DNA of 32,744 nucleotides from Conexibacter sp. (GTDB taxonomy: Bacteria > Actinomycetota > Thermoleophilia > Solirubrobacterales > Solirubrobacteraceae): positions 1 through 32,744 of the forward strand of contig JAOPZD010000224.1 in assembly GCA_025964295.1 (NCBI GenBank), written 5' to 3'. Shown here in pieces: positions 7,647 through 16,320 of the stretch. How positions within the stretch are numbered: the stretch's first letter is position 1; each line of letters starts with the position of its first letter. The position numbers were made by a program, and so were the translations under genes. Below the pieces are notes generated by a model, which was given only the letters and a program-made list of their open reading frames with translations, was not told the DNA's origin and did not search any database.

Positions 7647-9028
7647 GCAGCATCACGCTCCCACCGCCCAGGCGGACCGGACCCGCGAACGCGCGCCGGC
7701 CGGCGGCCGCTGCACTCGCGGCGGGGACGGTGGCGCTCGTGCTCGTGCTCGTGCTCGGCCGCGGAGACGAGTCGCTCACGCTCCACGCGCGGTTCGCCAA
7801 CGCGGGCCAGCTCGTGCGCGACTCCCCCGTCAAGATGGCGGGGAGGCGGATCGGCGGCGTCGCCGGGCTGTCCGTCACCCCGCAAGGACAGGCAGACGTC
7901 GAGATCCACATCACCGATCCGGACGTGCTGCCGCTCCGCGCCGGCGCGCGCGCCACGATCCGGGCACTCGGTCAGGCCGGGGCGGCGAACCGCTTCGTCG
8001 ACCTCACACCAGGACCGGATCGGGGCCGCCCACTCGCCGACGGGGCGGTGCTCGGTGCCGCGCAGACCTTCGGCATCGTCGAGCTCGACTCGATCCTCAA
8101 CACGTTCGACAAGCCGATGCGCCAGGATCTGCAGGGGCTGTTCCACCACTCCGCCGACGTCTTCTCCGGCTCGACGGCGCCTGCGTTCAACCGGCTGCTC
8201 ACGAAGCTCCAGCCGGCGTTTGCGGCCACCGCGCGCCTCACCGAGGATGCGGCGGCTGACGATGCGCAACTGCAGCGGCTCATCCGCACCGCCGAGGTGA
8301 CGTCGACCGCGATCGCACAGCGACGGACGGACCTCCGGGAGGCCGTCGGACACACGGCGCGGACCTTCACGGCGATGGCCAGTGCCCGCGGCGCGCTCAA
8401 CGCGGCGCTGCGGCGGGCTCCGGCGTTCCTGTCCGGCGCGAGCACCACCCTCCGTCAGCTGCGCGGAACCGCCAGCGAGCTCTCGCCGACGCTGCGGATG
8501 GTGCCGGCCGCCGCCCGCCCGCTCCGGCCGCTCCTGGACGAGGCGGTCACGTCGCTCGCTCGAGTACGCCCGGTACTGGGCGACCTCCGGCAGCAGCTTC
8601 CCGGCCTGCGCGACAGCCTCCGGGGGGCGACTGCGCTGCGCCCGACGCTCGTGCCGGCACTCCGCGCCGTCTCCGACGCGCTGGCGGACGCCGACCCGAT
8701 CCTCGCCGGCTTCCGGGCGTACACCCCGGACTTCCTGCTCGGGATCTTCAACGGCTTTGCAGGTCTCTCCTCCGGCAACTACGGACCGGTCGGGCATTAC
8801 GCCCGGCTCGAGTTCGTGCAGTCGCCGCAGACCTTCCTCGGGGGCGGGCTGGGTCAGTTCCTGCCCAAGCAACCGTTCATCCCCGGGATCTCCGCGCTGC
8901 GGACGCATCTGGAGAACCGATGCCCCGGCAGCATGGCGCCGCCGGCCCCGGACGGCTCCACGCCGTGGCACATCGCCGGGCTCTGCGACCCGGCACACGA
9001 CACCCCGGCGAGCGTGAACGAGCCGTGA
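7643..9028 (+). CDS. mceA: Mce-family substrate-binding protein, first of six
   Basis: A 461-residue protein. One membrane anchor lies at about 20-39 (ALAAGTVALVLVLVLG). An MCE domain follows at about 45-125, with the typical FANAGQLVRDSPVKMAGRRIGGVAGL core. A long helical region (about 140-370) has repeated leucine/alanine heptad-like stretches that form the tunnel needle in Mce hexamers. The C-terminal tail holds two cysteines, at 427 and 448, the only two in the protein. No lipobox is seen. Within the operon it starts by ATGA overlap with yrbEB and ends by GTGA overlap with mceB. Substrate class (lipid, sterol or other hydrophobic compound) is inferred from the family. Confidence 0.9.
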   Translation: MSSITLPPPRRTGPANARRPAAAALAAGTVALVLVLVLGRGDESLTLHARFANAGQLVRDSPVKMAGRRIGGVAGLSVTPQGQADVEIHITDPDVLPLRAGARATIRALGQAGAANRFVDLTPGPDRGRPLADGAVLGAAQTFGIVELDSILNTFDKPMRQDLQGLFHHSADVFSGSTAPAFNRLLTKLQPAFAATARLTEDAAADDAQLQRLIRTAEVTSTAIAQRRTDLREAVGHTARTFTAMASARGALNAALRRAPAFLSGASTTLRQLRGTASELSPTLRMVPAAARPLRPLLDEAVTSLARVRPVLGDLRQQLPGLRDSLRGATALRPTLVPALRAVSDALADADPILAGFRAYTPDFLLGIFNGFAGLSSGNYGPVGHYARLEFVQSPQTFLGGGLGQFLPKQPFIPGISALRTHLENRCPGSMAPPAPDGSTPWHIAGLCDPAHDTPASVNEP

Positions 9029-10374
9029 GGCGCCTGGTCCTGCGCATCGCGGCCGGCGTCGCGCTGCTCCTGCTCGTCGTGGGCTTCCGCACCGGGTCGG
9101 ACGGGCCGTACGAGGTCGCGGCGGAGTTCGACACGGCGAAGGGACTCGTCCCTGGGAACGCCGTGAAGATCGCAGGGACGCCGGTGGGGAAGATCACCGA
9201 CGTCGAGCTGACCCCGCGCTTCGACGCGCGGGTCAGCTTCGAGGTCGAGCGACGATTTGCGCCGTTCCGGGCCGACGCCAGCTGCAGGATCCTGTCGCAG
9301 GGGCTGATCAGCGAGTACTTCGTGCAGTGCGATCCCGGGCGGGCCTCCCGCGCGCCGCTCCCTCAACGCGGCGGACGCCCGACGGTCGCGCTGGCCCGCA
9401 CGAGCGCGCCGGTCGGCCTGCAGGACGTCTTCAACATCTTCTCCCGACCCTCGACCGTGGATCGCGTCCGCCTTCTCGTGAACGAGCTCGGCATCGGCCT
9501 CGCCGGGCGCGGGGCAGACCTCAACGGGATCCTGCGGCGGTCCAACCCGGCACTCGGCCAGACAGAACACATGCTGCGGACGCTGGCCGCTCAGCGCCGC
9601 GAGCTCGGCGCCGCTGCGACGCAGACCGAGGTGGTCCTCGCGAAGCTCGCACAGGGCCGGCGCGGGGTGCGGGAGTTCGTCGCGCAGGCATCCGCCGCGG
9701 CGACGACGACCGCCACGCACGCAAGCGGACTCGCGGCCGGGGTGCGCGACCTGCCACCGATGCTTCAGCGTCTCGCGCCCGCGGCGCAGGCGCTCAGCCG
9801 CGTCGCACGGCGTACGACGCCCGTCCTGCGGGACCTCCGTGGCGCTGCACCGCAGCTGAACCGCCTGAACACCGAGCTCCCCGCCCTGGCCGCGGCCGGT
9901 ACGCCGGCGCTGCAAGACCTCGGGGCGGCCGCGGACCGCGGGCGGAAAGCCATCCCGGCGACGCGGCCCGTCACCCGGGAGCTCCGTGCCTTCGCCCGGC
10001 GAGAGGGCGTGATGACGCAACTCGACGCGTTCCTGACGAACCTCCGGGACGCCGGCGGCGTCGAGAGCATCCTGCGGCTCTTCTACGCGATCTCGGGCGC
10101 GGGCTCGGCCTACGACAGCGTCTCCCACTTCCTCTCGTTGTTCATCAGCGTCTCCGCACGCTGCCTGGCCGACCACAAGGCGCCGGGCTGCGACCACCGT
10201 TACAGCGCTCCGGGCGCCGGCGTCATCCCGTTCAACGACCCCGACTCGCGACCGGTGGTGGACGGTGTCCAGGTGGCTGCGCCGGCCGCCGCCCGGTCCA
10301 GGCCCGGCGTCCTGCCGGACGAGCGCCTGTCGAGCCGCGAGCTCCGACCCCTCCTGGAGTACCTCCTCAAGTGA
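9025..10374 (+). CDS. mceB: Mce-family substrate-binding protein, second of six
   Basis: A 449-residue protein starting at a GTG that overlaps the mceA stop. The anchor (residues 4-21) begins almost at the N-terminus, with no cytoplasmic tail. The MCE domain (about 29-107) contains FDTAKGLVPGNAVKIAGTPVGKITDV. Two cysteines lie inside the MCE domain (SCRILSQG and VQCDPGR) and two in the C-terminal tail, at 380 and 389. The helical region shows the AGRGADLNGILRRSNPAL stretch seen in this family. It should form one sixth of the heterohexameric ring. Ends by GTGA overlap with mceC. Confidence 0.9.
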   Translation: MRRLVLRIAAGVALLLLVVGFRTGSDGPYEVAAEFDTAKGLVPGNAVKIAGTPVGKITDVELTPRFDARVSFEVERRFAPFRADASCRILSQGLISEYFVQCDPGRASRAPLPQRGGRPTVALARTSAPVGLQDVFNIFSRPSTVDRVRLLVNELGIGLAGRGADLNGILRRSNPALGQTEHMLRTLAAQRRELGAAATQTEVVLAKLAQGRRGVREFVAQASAAATTTATHASGLAAGVRDLPPMLQRLAPAAQALSRVARRTTPVLRDLRGAAPQLNRLNTELPALAAAGTPALQDLGAAADRGRKAIPATRPVTRELRAFARREGVMTQLDAFLTNLRDAGGVESILRLFYAISGAGSAYDSVSHFLSLFISVSARCLADHKAPGCDHRYSAPGAGVIPFNDPDSRPVVDGVQVAAPAAARSRPGVLPDERLSSRELRPLLEYLLK

Positions 10375-11810
10375 CCAGGCATCGCAAGAACCGGCCCCGG
10401 GACCCGGAGCGGCGCACGATGGCGATCGGCGTTGCTGTCACGGTCCTCCTGCTCGGCGCGGTGTACATCTCGTACAACGCGAACAAGAGCATCCCGTGGA
10501 AGAGTCGCTACCACCTCACCGTCGCGGTGCCCGACGCGCAGCGGATCGCGCCGACGAACGACGTGCGCATCGCCGGCGTGCGCGTCGGCCAGGTGTCGAG
10601 CGTGAGGGCCGTCGCCGGGGGCGACCGCCGTCCGTCCGTCCTTCTCGAGCTCAGCCTCGAGAAGGACCAGGGACCGCTTCCCGCCGACACCCGGGTCGCC
10701 ATCCGTCCCGCCTCGATCCTGGGCTCCACCTACGTGGAGCTCGCGCCCGGCCGCGCCACGCGCTCCATCGCTGACGGCGGACGGCTGCCGCTCTCGGCGA
10801 GCACCGCCACCGTGGAGCTCACCGACCTCCTGGACATGTTCGACCGCAGTACGCGCCGGAGCATCCGCACGGTCCTCGGGGGCGTGAGCGACGGACTGGC
10901 CGGGCGTGGCGGCGCCGTCAACACCTCGCTGCAGTCCGTGAACCGGTTGCTGCCGCCGCTGGAGCGCATCGGCCGGACGCTGAACGCGCGGGCCACCCGG
11001 CTGGGGGCGTTGGTCACCGCCGCGGACGACCTCTCCGGGGCGCTGGCGCCGGTTGCCACCGACCTCTCGGCCGGCTTTGCCTCGGCCGGCACGACGTTCG
11101 GCGCCCTCGCCCGGAATCGCGCGGCCCTCGGCGCGACCCTCGACCGACTGGCGCCCGCCGAGCGCGCGACCACCAGAGCCCTCACCCGCGTCCAGCCCGC
11201 CCTCGACGACCTCGGAGTCCTCAGCCTCGGGCTGCGCCGTGCCACCGGGCGCCTGTCCGGCACGCTCAGGTCCGTCAACGACGCCGCGGCGGCCGGTGTC
11301 CCCGCCGCCGCGCAGCTCCGTCCGTTCTCGCGTCGCTTGGGCCCGGTGTTCGACGCGCTCGCGCGCCTGGACGACGGAAGCAGGGCCGTGGGCGGGATCC
11401 GCAGCCTGTCGCGGCTGACGGACGCGACCGGCGGGACCCTCGACGTCTTCCTTCCGGCCCAGGTGCACTGCAACTTCATCCCGCTCTGGGCCAACGCCCT
11501 GGGCGGCGTCTTCTCCGCCGCCGGAGGCACCCGCGGTGGTCCGCTGTTCACGGCCGTCGGGTTCACCCATCTCGGCACGCAGAACGAGGTCTTCCAGAAC
11601 GCATCCCCGTCGCCGGACGCCGGTATCAACTACGTCCCGCACGCCAACGCGAACGAGTGCGAGTCGGGCAACGAGGTGTATGACGGCCGTCAGCACCTGA
11701 ACAACCCGCCAGGAAACCAGAGCTCGTCGACCCGCGCGACCGCGCCGCCCGCGGGAGTCACCGAGCTCGGCCGCAAGGCCGGGCTGCTCGAACCGGGAGC
11801 GGGCGGATGA
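10371..11810 (+). CDS. mceC: Mce-family substrate-binding protein, third of six
   Basis: A 479-residue protein with a short basic cytoplasmic N-terminus, an anchor at about 17-35 and an MCE domain at about 45-130 (TNDVRIAGVRVGQVSSV, then RPASILGSTYVELAPG). A long helical region runs from about 150 to 345. The C-terminal globular part is polar and asparagine-rich (NANECESGNE) and carries the only two cysteines, 367 and 430. The GTG start overlaps mceB and the TGA overlaps the mceD ATG. Confidence 0.9.
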   Translation: MTRHRKNRPRDPERRTMAIGVAVTVLLLGAVYISYNANKSIPWKSRYHLTVAVPDAQRIAPTNDVRIAGVRVGQVSSVRAVAGGDRRPSVLLELSLEKDQGPLPADTRVAIRPASILGSTYVELAPGRATRSIADGGRLPLSASTATVELTDLLDMFDRSTRRSIRTVLGGVSDGLAGRGGAVNTSLQSVNRLLPPLERIGRTLNARATRLGALVTAADDLSGALAPVATDLSAGFASAGTTFGALARNRAALGATLDRLAPAERATTRALTRVQPALDDLGVLSLGLRRATGRLSGTLRSVNDAAAAGVPAAAQLRPFSRRLGPVFDALARLDDGSRAVGGIRSLSRLTDATGGTLDVFLPAQVHCNFIPLWANALGGVFSAAGGTRGGPLFTAVGFTHLGTQNEVFQNASPSPDAGINYVPHANANECESGNEVYDGRQHLNNPPGNQSSSTRATAPPAGVTELGRKAGLLEPGAGG

Positions 11811-13549
11811 GCCGGCGCACGCCAACCCGCGACGTCGGCGACGACCGGCGCCAGCTGAAGGCCGCCGCGATCGCCATCCTCCTCCTGGGCGTGGCCACCT
11901 ATCTGGCGTTCCAGCGGGAGCTGCCGTTCCGCCATCACTACCGCGTGCACGCCATCTTCACCTCGGCGGGAAACCTCAAGCCGGGCGACCCCGTCCGGAT
12001 CGGTGGACTCGACGTGGGCCGCGTGGTTGGCACGCAGGCGGCCCCGCGCGGGCGGGCCCGGGTGACGCTGCGGATCGACCGCTCGCGCGACCTCCTGCGC
12101 GCCGACGCGCGCCTCACCCTCCGGCCCCGGCTGCCCTTCGAGGGCAACGACTACATCGTGCTCGAGCCCGGCAGCCCGGCTGCGCCCCCGTTGCGCGACG
12201 GCGCCACCATCGCGCAGGGACACACGAGCGTGTCCGTCCAACTGGACCAGGTGCTCAGCGTGCTCGACCACCCGGTGCGCAGCGCGCTCTCCAGCACGGT
12301 CCGGGGCATGTCCAAGGGGCTCGGCGGGCCCGCGGGCCGTTCGTCGGGCAGAGAGGCGCTGCGCCGGGCCACGCGTGATCTGGACGCGTCACTCCTGGAC
12401 GTGCGACGTGCGGCCGGCGCCTTCCGTGGCGCCCGGCCGGGGGATCTGGGCCGCGCGCTGCGTTCGACCGGCGAGCTCACTGCGCAGCTCGCCGAGGATC
12501 CACAGGCGCTGGCCGGCCTCGTCACGGACTACAACCGCGTCTTCTCCACGCTCGCGGCCAGTGAAGCGGTCCTCGGCGACGACGTGCGGGCACTGGCCCA
12601 GATCACCCGCACGGCCCCGCCGATGCTGCGCCGCATCGACCGGGCGCTCCCGGCGGTCGAGCGGCTCGCCCGTGACGCCCGCCCGACCCTCGCGGCGCTC
12701 CCGGACGCCTTGGACGCCGGGACCGCTGCGCTGCACCAGATCGGGCAGATCGCCCGCGCCGGCGAGCTGCCGCGAAGCCTGCGACTCCTGCGTCCGGTGA
12801 GCGCGGACCTCCCACCGCTGCTGGGGGGCCTCCGGCCGGTCGCGAGCCTCGCCACGGATCTGGGTTCGTGCGTCTCCTCGCACGTCGTCCCCGTGCTGAA
12901 CACGGTTCTGGAGGACGGCCCGAACTCCACGGGACGTCCAGTCTGGCAGGACCTCGTCCACGCGGGCACCGCGTTGTCGGGCGGATCTCCCAACTTCGAT
13001 GGCAACGGGGCGACGATCCGCCTTGGCACCACCGAGAGCGAGGTGGCGATGTACGACGTGCTACCCGGGGTCGGCCAGATCACCGGTGCCGCGAACGTCG
13101 GGGGCGTGCGACCGGTCCCCCTGCCGAGCCATGCGCTGCCGCCGTACCGGCCCGATGCCCCGTGCGCCGAGCAGCGCCTCCCCGATCTGACCGCCCGCTC
13201 CGGGGGGCCCCCGGGGAACCTCCGGCGGCTGCCCCGGCACACACCCTCCGACAGCGTCAAGCGGATGGCGGCCCTGCTCGGCTCCGCCGGGGGCCGACGG
13301 CAGCTTCTCAGCGAGTTGCTCGCTCAGCTGCGTGAGCCGTCCGCTCGCCGTGCCGCGCCGGCCCCGGGCGTCACCCGGCCGACGCGTGAGCCCGAGCCCA
13401 AGCCCGCCCCGGCGACGGATCATCGGGGGCCGACGACCATCCTTCCGGTATCCCCGCCCGAAGTGGGTGCAGCGGTGTCGAAGGCCGCGACCGCTGTCGC
13501 GGACACCCTGAACCGGCTGCTCGGGCGTGCCCCCGAGGGAGGGGGCTGA
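11807..13549 (+). CDS. mceD: Mce-family substrate-binding protein, fourth of six, with long C-terminal extension
   Basis: At 580 residues it is the largest of the six. The anchor lies at about 18-35, the MCE domain at about 44-130 (FTSAGNLKPGDPVRIGGLDVGRV) and the helical region at about 145-345. The only cysteines are at 355 and 453. After about 470 the chain is proline-, arginine- and alanine-rich and of low complexity (TREPEPKPAPAT). It ends in a short amphipathic helix (VSKAATAVADTLNRLLGRA). An extended proline-rich tail on the fourth subunit is reported in some other Mce operons and may reach through the envelope; that is inference here. The next gene starts two bases after its stop. Confidence 0.88.
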   Translation: MSRRTPTRDVGDDRRQLKAAAIAILLLGVATYLAFQRELPFRHHYRVHAIFTSAGNLKPGDPVRIGGLDVGRVVGTQAAPRGRARVTLRIDRSRDLLRADARLTLRPRLPFEGNDYIVLEPGSPAAPPLRDGATIAQGHTSVSVQLDQVLSVLDHPVRSALSSTVRGMSKGLGGPAGRSSGREALRRATRDLDASLLDVRRAAGAFRGARPGDLGRALRSTGELTAQLAEDPQALAGLVTDYNRVFSTLAASEAVLGDDVRALAQITRTAPPMLRRIDRALPAVERLARDARPTLAALPDALDAGTAALHQIGQIARAGELPRSLRLLRPVSADLPPLLGGLRPVASLATDLGSCVSSHVVPVLNTVLEDGPNSTGRPVWQDLVHAGTALSGGSPNFDGNGATIRLGTTESEVAMYDVLPGVGQITGAANVGGVRPVPLPSHALPPYRPDAPCAEQRLPDLTARSGGPPGNLRRLPRHTPSDSVKRMAALLGSAGGRRQLLSELLAQLREPSARRAAPAPGVTRPTREPEPKPAPATDHRGPTTILPVSPPEVGAAVSKAATAVADTLNRLLGRAPEGGG

Positions 13550-13551
13550 CC

Positions 13552-14811
13552 GTGCGCGCCCCGCGCTGGCTACGCCCGCTCATCGCCGTCGTGGGCCTGA
13601 CGCTCGTCGGGCTCGTCTGCGCCGGCTACGTGCTCGTCAAGGAGCGTGTCTCGATCCCCTTCCGCTCGACCTACGACGTCTCGGTGCAGCTCGCGTCCGC
13701 GGATGGCGTGGCCCCGGGTCTCGGGCAGCCGGTGCTCGTCTCCGGCGTCCGCGTCGGCGTCATCTCCGCCGCGGAGGTCGTCGGCGGGTCGGCCCGGGTC
13801 GTGCTGCAGATCAAGCGGGACAAGCTTCCACGGATCTATCGCGACGCAGCTGCGACCCTCACGCCGTCGACTCCTCTGAAGGACATGCAGATCGACCTGG
13901 ATCCGGGAACCGTGCGCGCGGGGCCGGCAGCGGACGGATGGACGATCAGCAGCGCGCGCACGCAGGTCCCGGTCGAGCTCGCGGACCTGCTGTCCGCGCT
14001 GGACGGTGACACGCGGGAGTACCTGTCGACGATGCTCGCCTCCCTGGGCGACGGTCTGACCGGCCGTGGGCCGGACCTGCGCCACGCGCTCGTGAGCTTC
14101 TCGGCGACGACCGGTCAGCTACGCACGGTGAGCAGCGAGCTCGCGCAGCGGCGGCGGGCGATCGCTCGCCTCGTGCGCGACCTGGCGGCGGTGACGCGGG
14201 CCGCCTCCCAGGACGAGGAGCTCTCGTCGCTCGTCGTGGCCGGACGCCGGACCCTGGCGGCCGTCGCGGGTCAGGACCGCGCCCTCGGCGCATCGCTGCG
14301 GCGGTTGCCGCAAGCGCTCAGGGACGGGCAGACCGCCGTCGACGACATCGCGGGCCTCACCGACGAGGCCGCGAGGACCGGGACCGCGCTGGCCCCCGTC
14401 CTGCGCGGGCTGCCCGACACGCTCAAGGCCTTCACGCCCTTCGCGAAGCAGGCGACGGCCACCCTGCGCGGGTCGCTCCGTCCACTGGTCCGCGAGGTGC
14501 AGCCGGTGCTGCGCGACGCTGGTCCGGCGGTGGCCGCCGGGCTTCGCATGCTGCCGGCCGTCCGGCGCACCGCGAAGATCCTTGTGTACACCGCCAACGA
14601 GCTGGCCTACAACCCGCCGGGCGACGACGAGGGCTACCTCTTCTGGAGCTCCTGGTTCGCGCACAACGCGAACTCGTCCTTCAGCACCCAGGATGCGCAT
14701 GGCTCACTCGGCCGCGCTTCGGTCTTCGTGAGCTGCCAGCAGCTCACCGACCTCGCAAGCCTCGGCACGATCCTCAAGCTGGTGCTCGGCCAGACGAGCG
14801 TCTGTCCCTGA
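13552..14811 (+). CDS. mceE: Mce-family substrate-binding protein, fifth of six
   Basis: A 419-residue protein with a GTG start preceded by the purine-rich GAGGGAGGGGG. The anchor is at about 9-29; the MCE domain is at about 40-120 with LGQPVLVSGVRVGVISAAEV. In mycobacteria the fifth subunit is usually a lipoprotein. Here a cysteine (23) lies in the hydrophobic segment, but the residues before it (VGLV) do not fit a lipobox, so an uncleaved anchor is more likely. The C-terminal tail has cysteines at 395 and 418, the latter being the next-to-last residue. A helical region (about 140-330) separates the two parts. Confidence 0.88.
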   Translation: MRAPRWLRPLIAVVGLTLVGLVCAGYVLVKERVSIPFRSTYDVSVQLASADGVAPGLGQPVLVSGVRVGVISAAEVVGGSARVVLQIKRDKLPRIYRDAAATLTPSTPLKDMQIDLDPGTVRAGPAADGWTISSARTQVPVELADLLSALDGDTREYLSTMLASLGDGLTGRGPDLRHALVSFSATTGQLRTVSSELAQRRRAIARLVRDLAAVTRAASQDEELSSLVVAGRRTLAAVAGQDRALGASLRRLPQALRDGQTAVDDIAGLTDEAARTGTALAPVLRGLPDTLKAFTPFAKQATATLRGSLRPLVREVQPVLRDAGPAVAAGLRMLPAVRRTAKILVYTANELAYNPPGDDEGYLFWSSWFAHNANSSFSTQDAHGSLGRASVFVSCQQLTDLASLGTILKLVLGQTSVCP

Positions 14812-14815
14812 ACTC

Positions 14816-16267
14816 ATGGAAACCCAGACACAGCACTGGCGCACGCTCGTCGGCCCGATCCTCTTCACGTTGCTCTGCGTGTCGCTGCTCATCGCGGGCT
14901 GGCGCGCGTTCGGCGGCAGCACGCCGCTCCAGGCGCGCGACCTGCGGCTGCACGCCACGTTCCCGCAGGCGAACAACCTCTACCGGGGTTCCGACGTCCG
15001 CATCGCGGGTGTCAGCGTCGGCCGCGTCGTGCAGGTCGCCCGGGTGGGCTTGCGCGCACGTGTGACGTTCTCGGTCCGCCACCCGTACGTCCCGGTGCGT
15101 CGTGGCGCACGCCTCCTGCTCCGGACGAAGACGCTGCTCGGCGAGGCGTACCTGGAGCTCGTGCCGGGCGCCCGCACGGCGGCTGCCGTCCCCGAGAACG
15201 GCTGGCTCGCCGTCGACGCGGGGGTCTCGCCGCAGCGCCTGGATCAGGTGCTGTCCACCTTCGACCCGCCGACGCGCGAGGCGTTCCGGCAGTTCACGGG
15301 CGGCCTGGCGTCGGCCGTCGCGGGCCGCGGTTCCGATCTCAGCGCCGGGCTGGCCGGCACGGCGGACCTCGCCAGCGGACTGGACGACCTCACGGGCATC
15401 GTCGATCGCAACCGGGTCCAGGTCGGCCGCCTGGTGGCCGGGGCCGGTGACGTGTTGTCGGCGGCCGGGGAACGCGAGGGGGAGGTGCAGGCGGCGGTGC
15501 GCTCCGGTCGCCGTGTGCTGGACACGACGGCCGGGCGGTCGGCGGCGCTCGGGGCGACGGTGCAGCGCCTGCCGGGCTTCCTGAAGCAGCTGCACGAGAC
15601 GGCCGATGCGGTCACGGGGCTCAGCGGGGACCTGACGGCAGCGACGTCCGCGCTCGTGCCGGCCGCCCCGCGGCTGGCTCCGGCGCTCGACCAGCTCGAC
15701 CGCGCCGCCCCGCAGTTCGAGGCCACCTTCCGGGAGCTGCGCCCGACGCTGCGCGCGGGTGACACGGGACTCCCGGCGCTGGCCGGCATCCTCCGCGCCG
15801 CTCGCCCGGCGGTCCCGAAGCTCGACAATGGCTTCCGGCAGATCATCCCGATCGTCCAGCTCGTCGCCGCGGACGCGCCAACGCTCGTCGGCAGCATCGG
15901 CAACCCGGGCGCGGCCCTCAACGGGACGATGGTCGTCGACGACACCGGGCGGGCGGCGCATTTCGCGAGCGGGGTGCCGACGTTCTGGAACGAGGCCGTT
16001 GGCGGCTGGGTCAAGCGGCTCCCGTCCAACCGTCAGAACCCGTACCCGAAGCCGCAGAGCGGGCTCGACGTGGGAAGCGGCGGCCTGAAGGCGTTCGACT
16101 GCCGCAACCTGGGCAACCCGCCCTACCTCCAGCCGTTCGGCGGCGTCCCGGACTGCCGCACGCAGGGGGCGTGGACCTTCAACGGGAAGTCGGCGTACTA
16201 CCCCCGTCTCCTCCAGGCCGCACCGTCGCCGCCGTCCTCCGGTCCCGTGGTGTCCACCGAGAAGTGA
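14816..16267 (+). CDS. mceF: Mce-family substrate-binding protein, sixth of six
   Basis: A 483-residue protein with an ATG five bases after the mceE stop. The anchor is at about 11-29. The MCE domain (about 42-125) reads FPQANNLYRGSDVRIAGVSVGRVVQV, then LLRTKTLLGEAYLELVPG. The helical stretch runs to about 345. The tail, rich in tyrosine, proline and asparagine, holds a pair of cysteines (429, 447) in near-repeated settings (FDCRNLG and PDCRTQG). It is the last gene of the operon and is followed by hairpins facing the convergent FAH gene. Confidence 0.9.
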   Translation: METQTQHWRTLVGPILFTLLCVSLLIAGWRAFGGSTPLQARDLRLHATFPQANNLYRGSDVRIAGVSVGRVVQVARVGLRARVTFSVRHPYVPVRRGARLLLRTKTLLGEAYLELVPGARTAAAVPENGWLAVDAGVSPQRLDQVLSTFDPPTREAFRQFTGGLASAVAGRGSDLSAGLAGTADLASGLDDLTGIVDRNRVQVGRLVAGAGDVLSAAGEREGEVQAAVRSGRRVLDTTAGRSAALGATVQRLPGFLKQLHETADAVTGLSGDLTAATSALVPAAPRLAPALDQLDRAAPQFEATFRELRPTLRAGDTGLPALAGILRAARPAVPKLDNGFRQIIPIVQLVAADAPTLVGSIGNPGAALNGTMVVDDTGRAAHFASGVPTFWNEAVGGWVKRLPSNRQNPYPKPQSGLDVGSGGLKAFDCRNLGNPPYLQPFGGVPDCRTQGAWTFNGKSAYYPRLLQAAPSPPSSGPVVSTEK

Positions 16268-16280
16268 GACCGGCCACAGT

Positions 16281-16314
16281 CGCCCGCGCCAGGACGCGGG
16301 CGGCCCGGCGGGCC
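16281..16314. terminator. Two tandem GC hairpins between convergent genes
   Basis: CGCCCGCG (16281-16288) pairs perfectly with CGCGGGCG (16295-16302) around a 6-base loop. A second stem, GGCCC / GGGCC, spans 16302-16314. They lie in the 53-bp gap between the stops of mceF and the convergent FAH gene. They could therefore end transcription from both sides, although neither has a U-tract. Confidence 0.55.
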
Positions 16315-16320
16315 CGCGCT

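Noticed and set aside
13609..13630. Lipobox in the fifth Mce protein
   Set aside because: A cysteine is present at residue 23, but the preceding residues (VGLV) do not satisfy the usual L-[AST]-[GA]-C pattern, and it lies inside the membrane segment.
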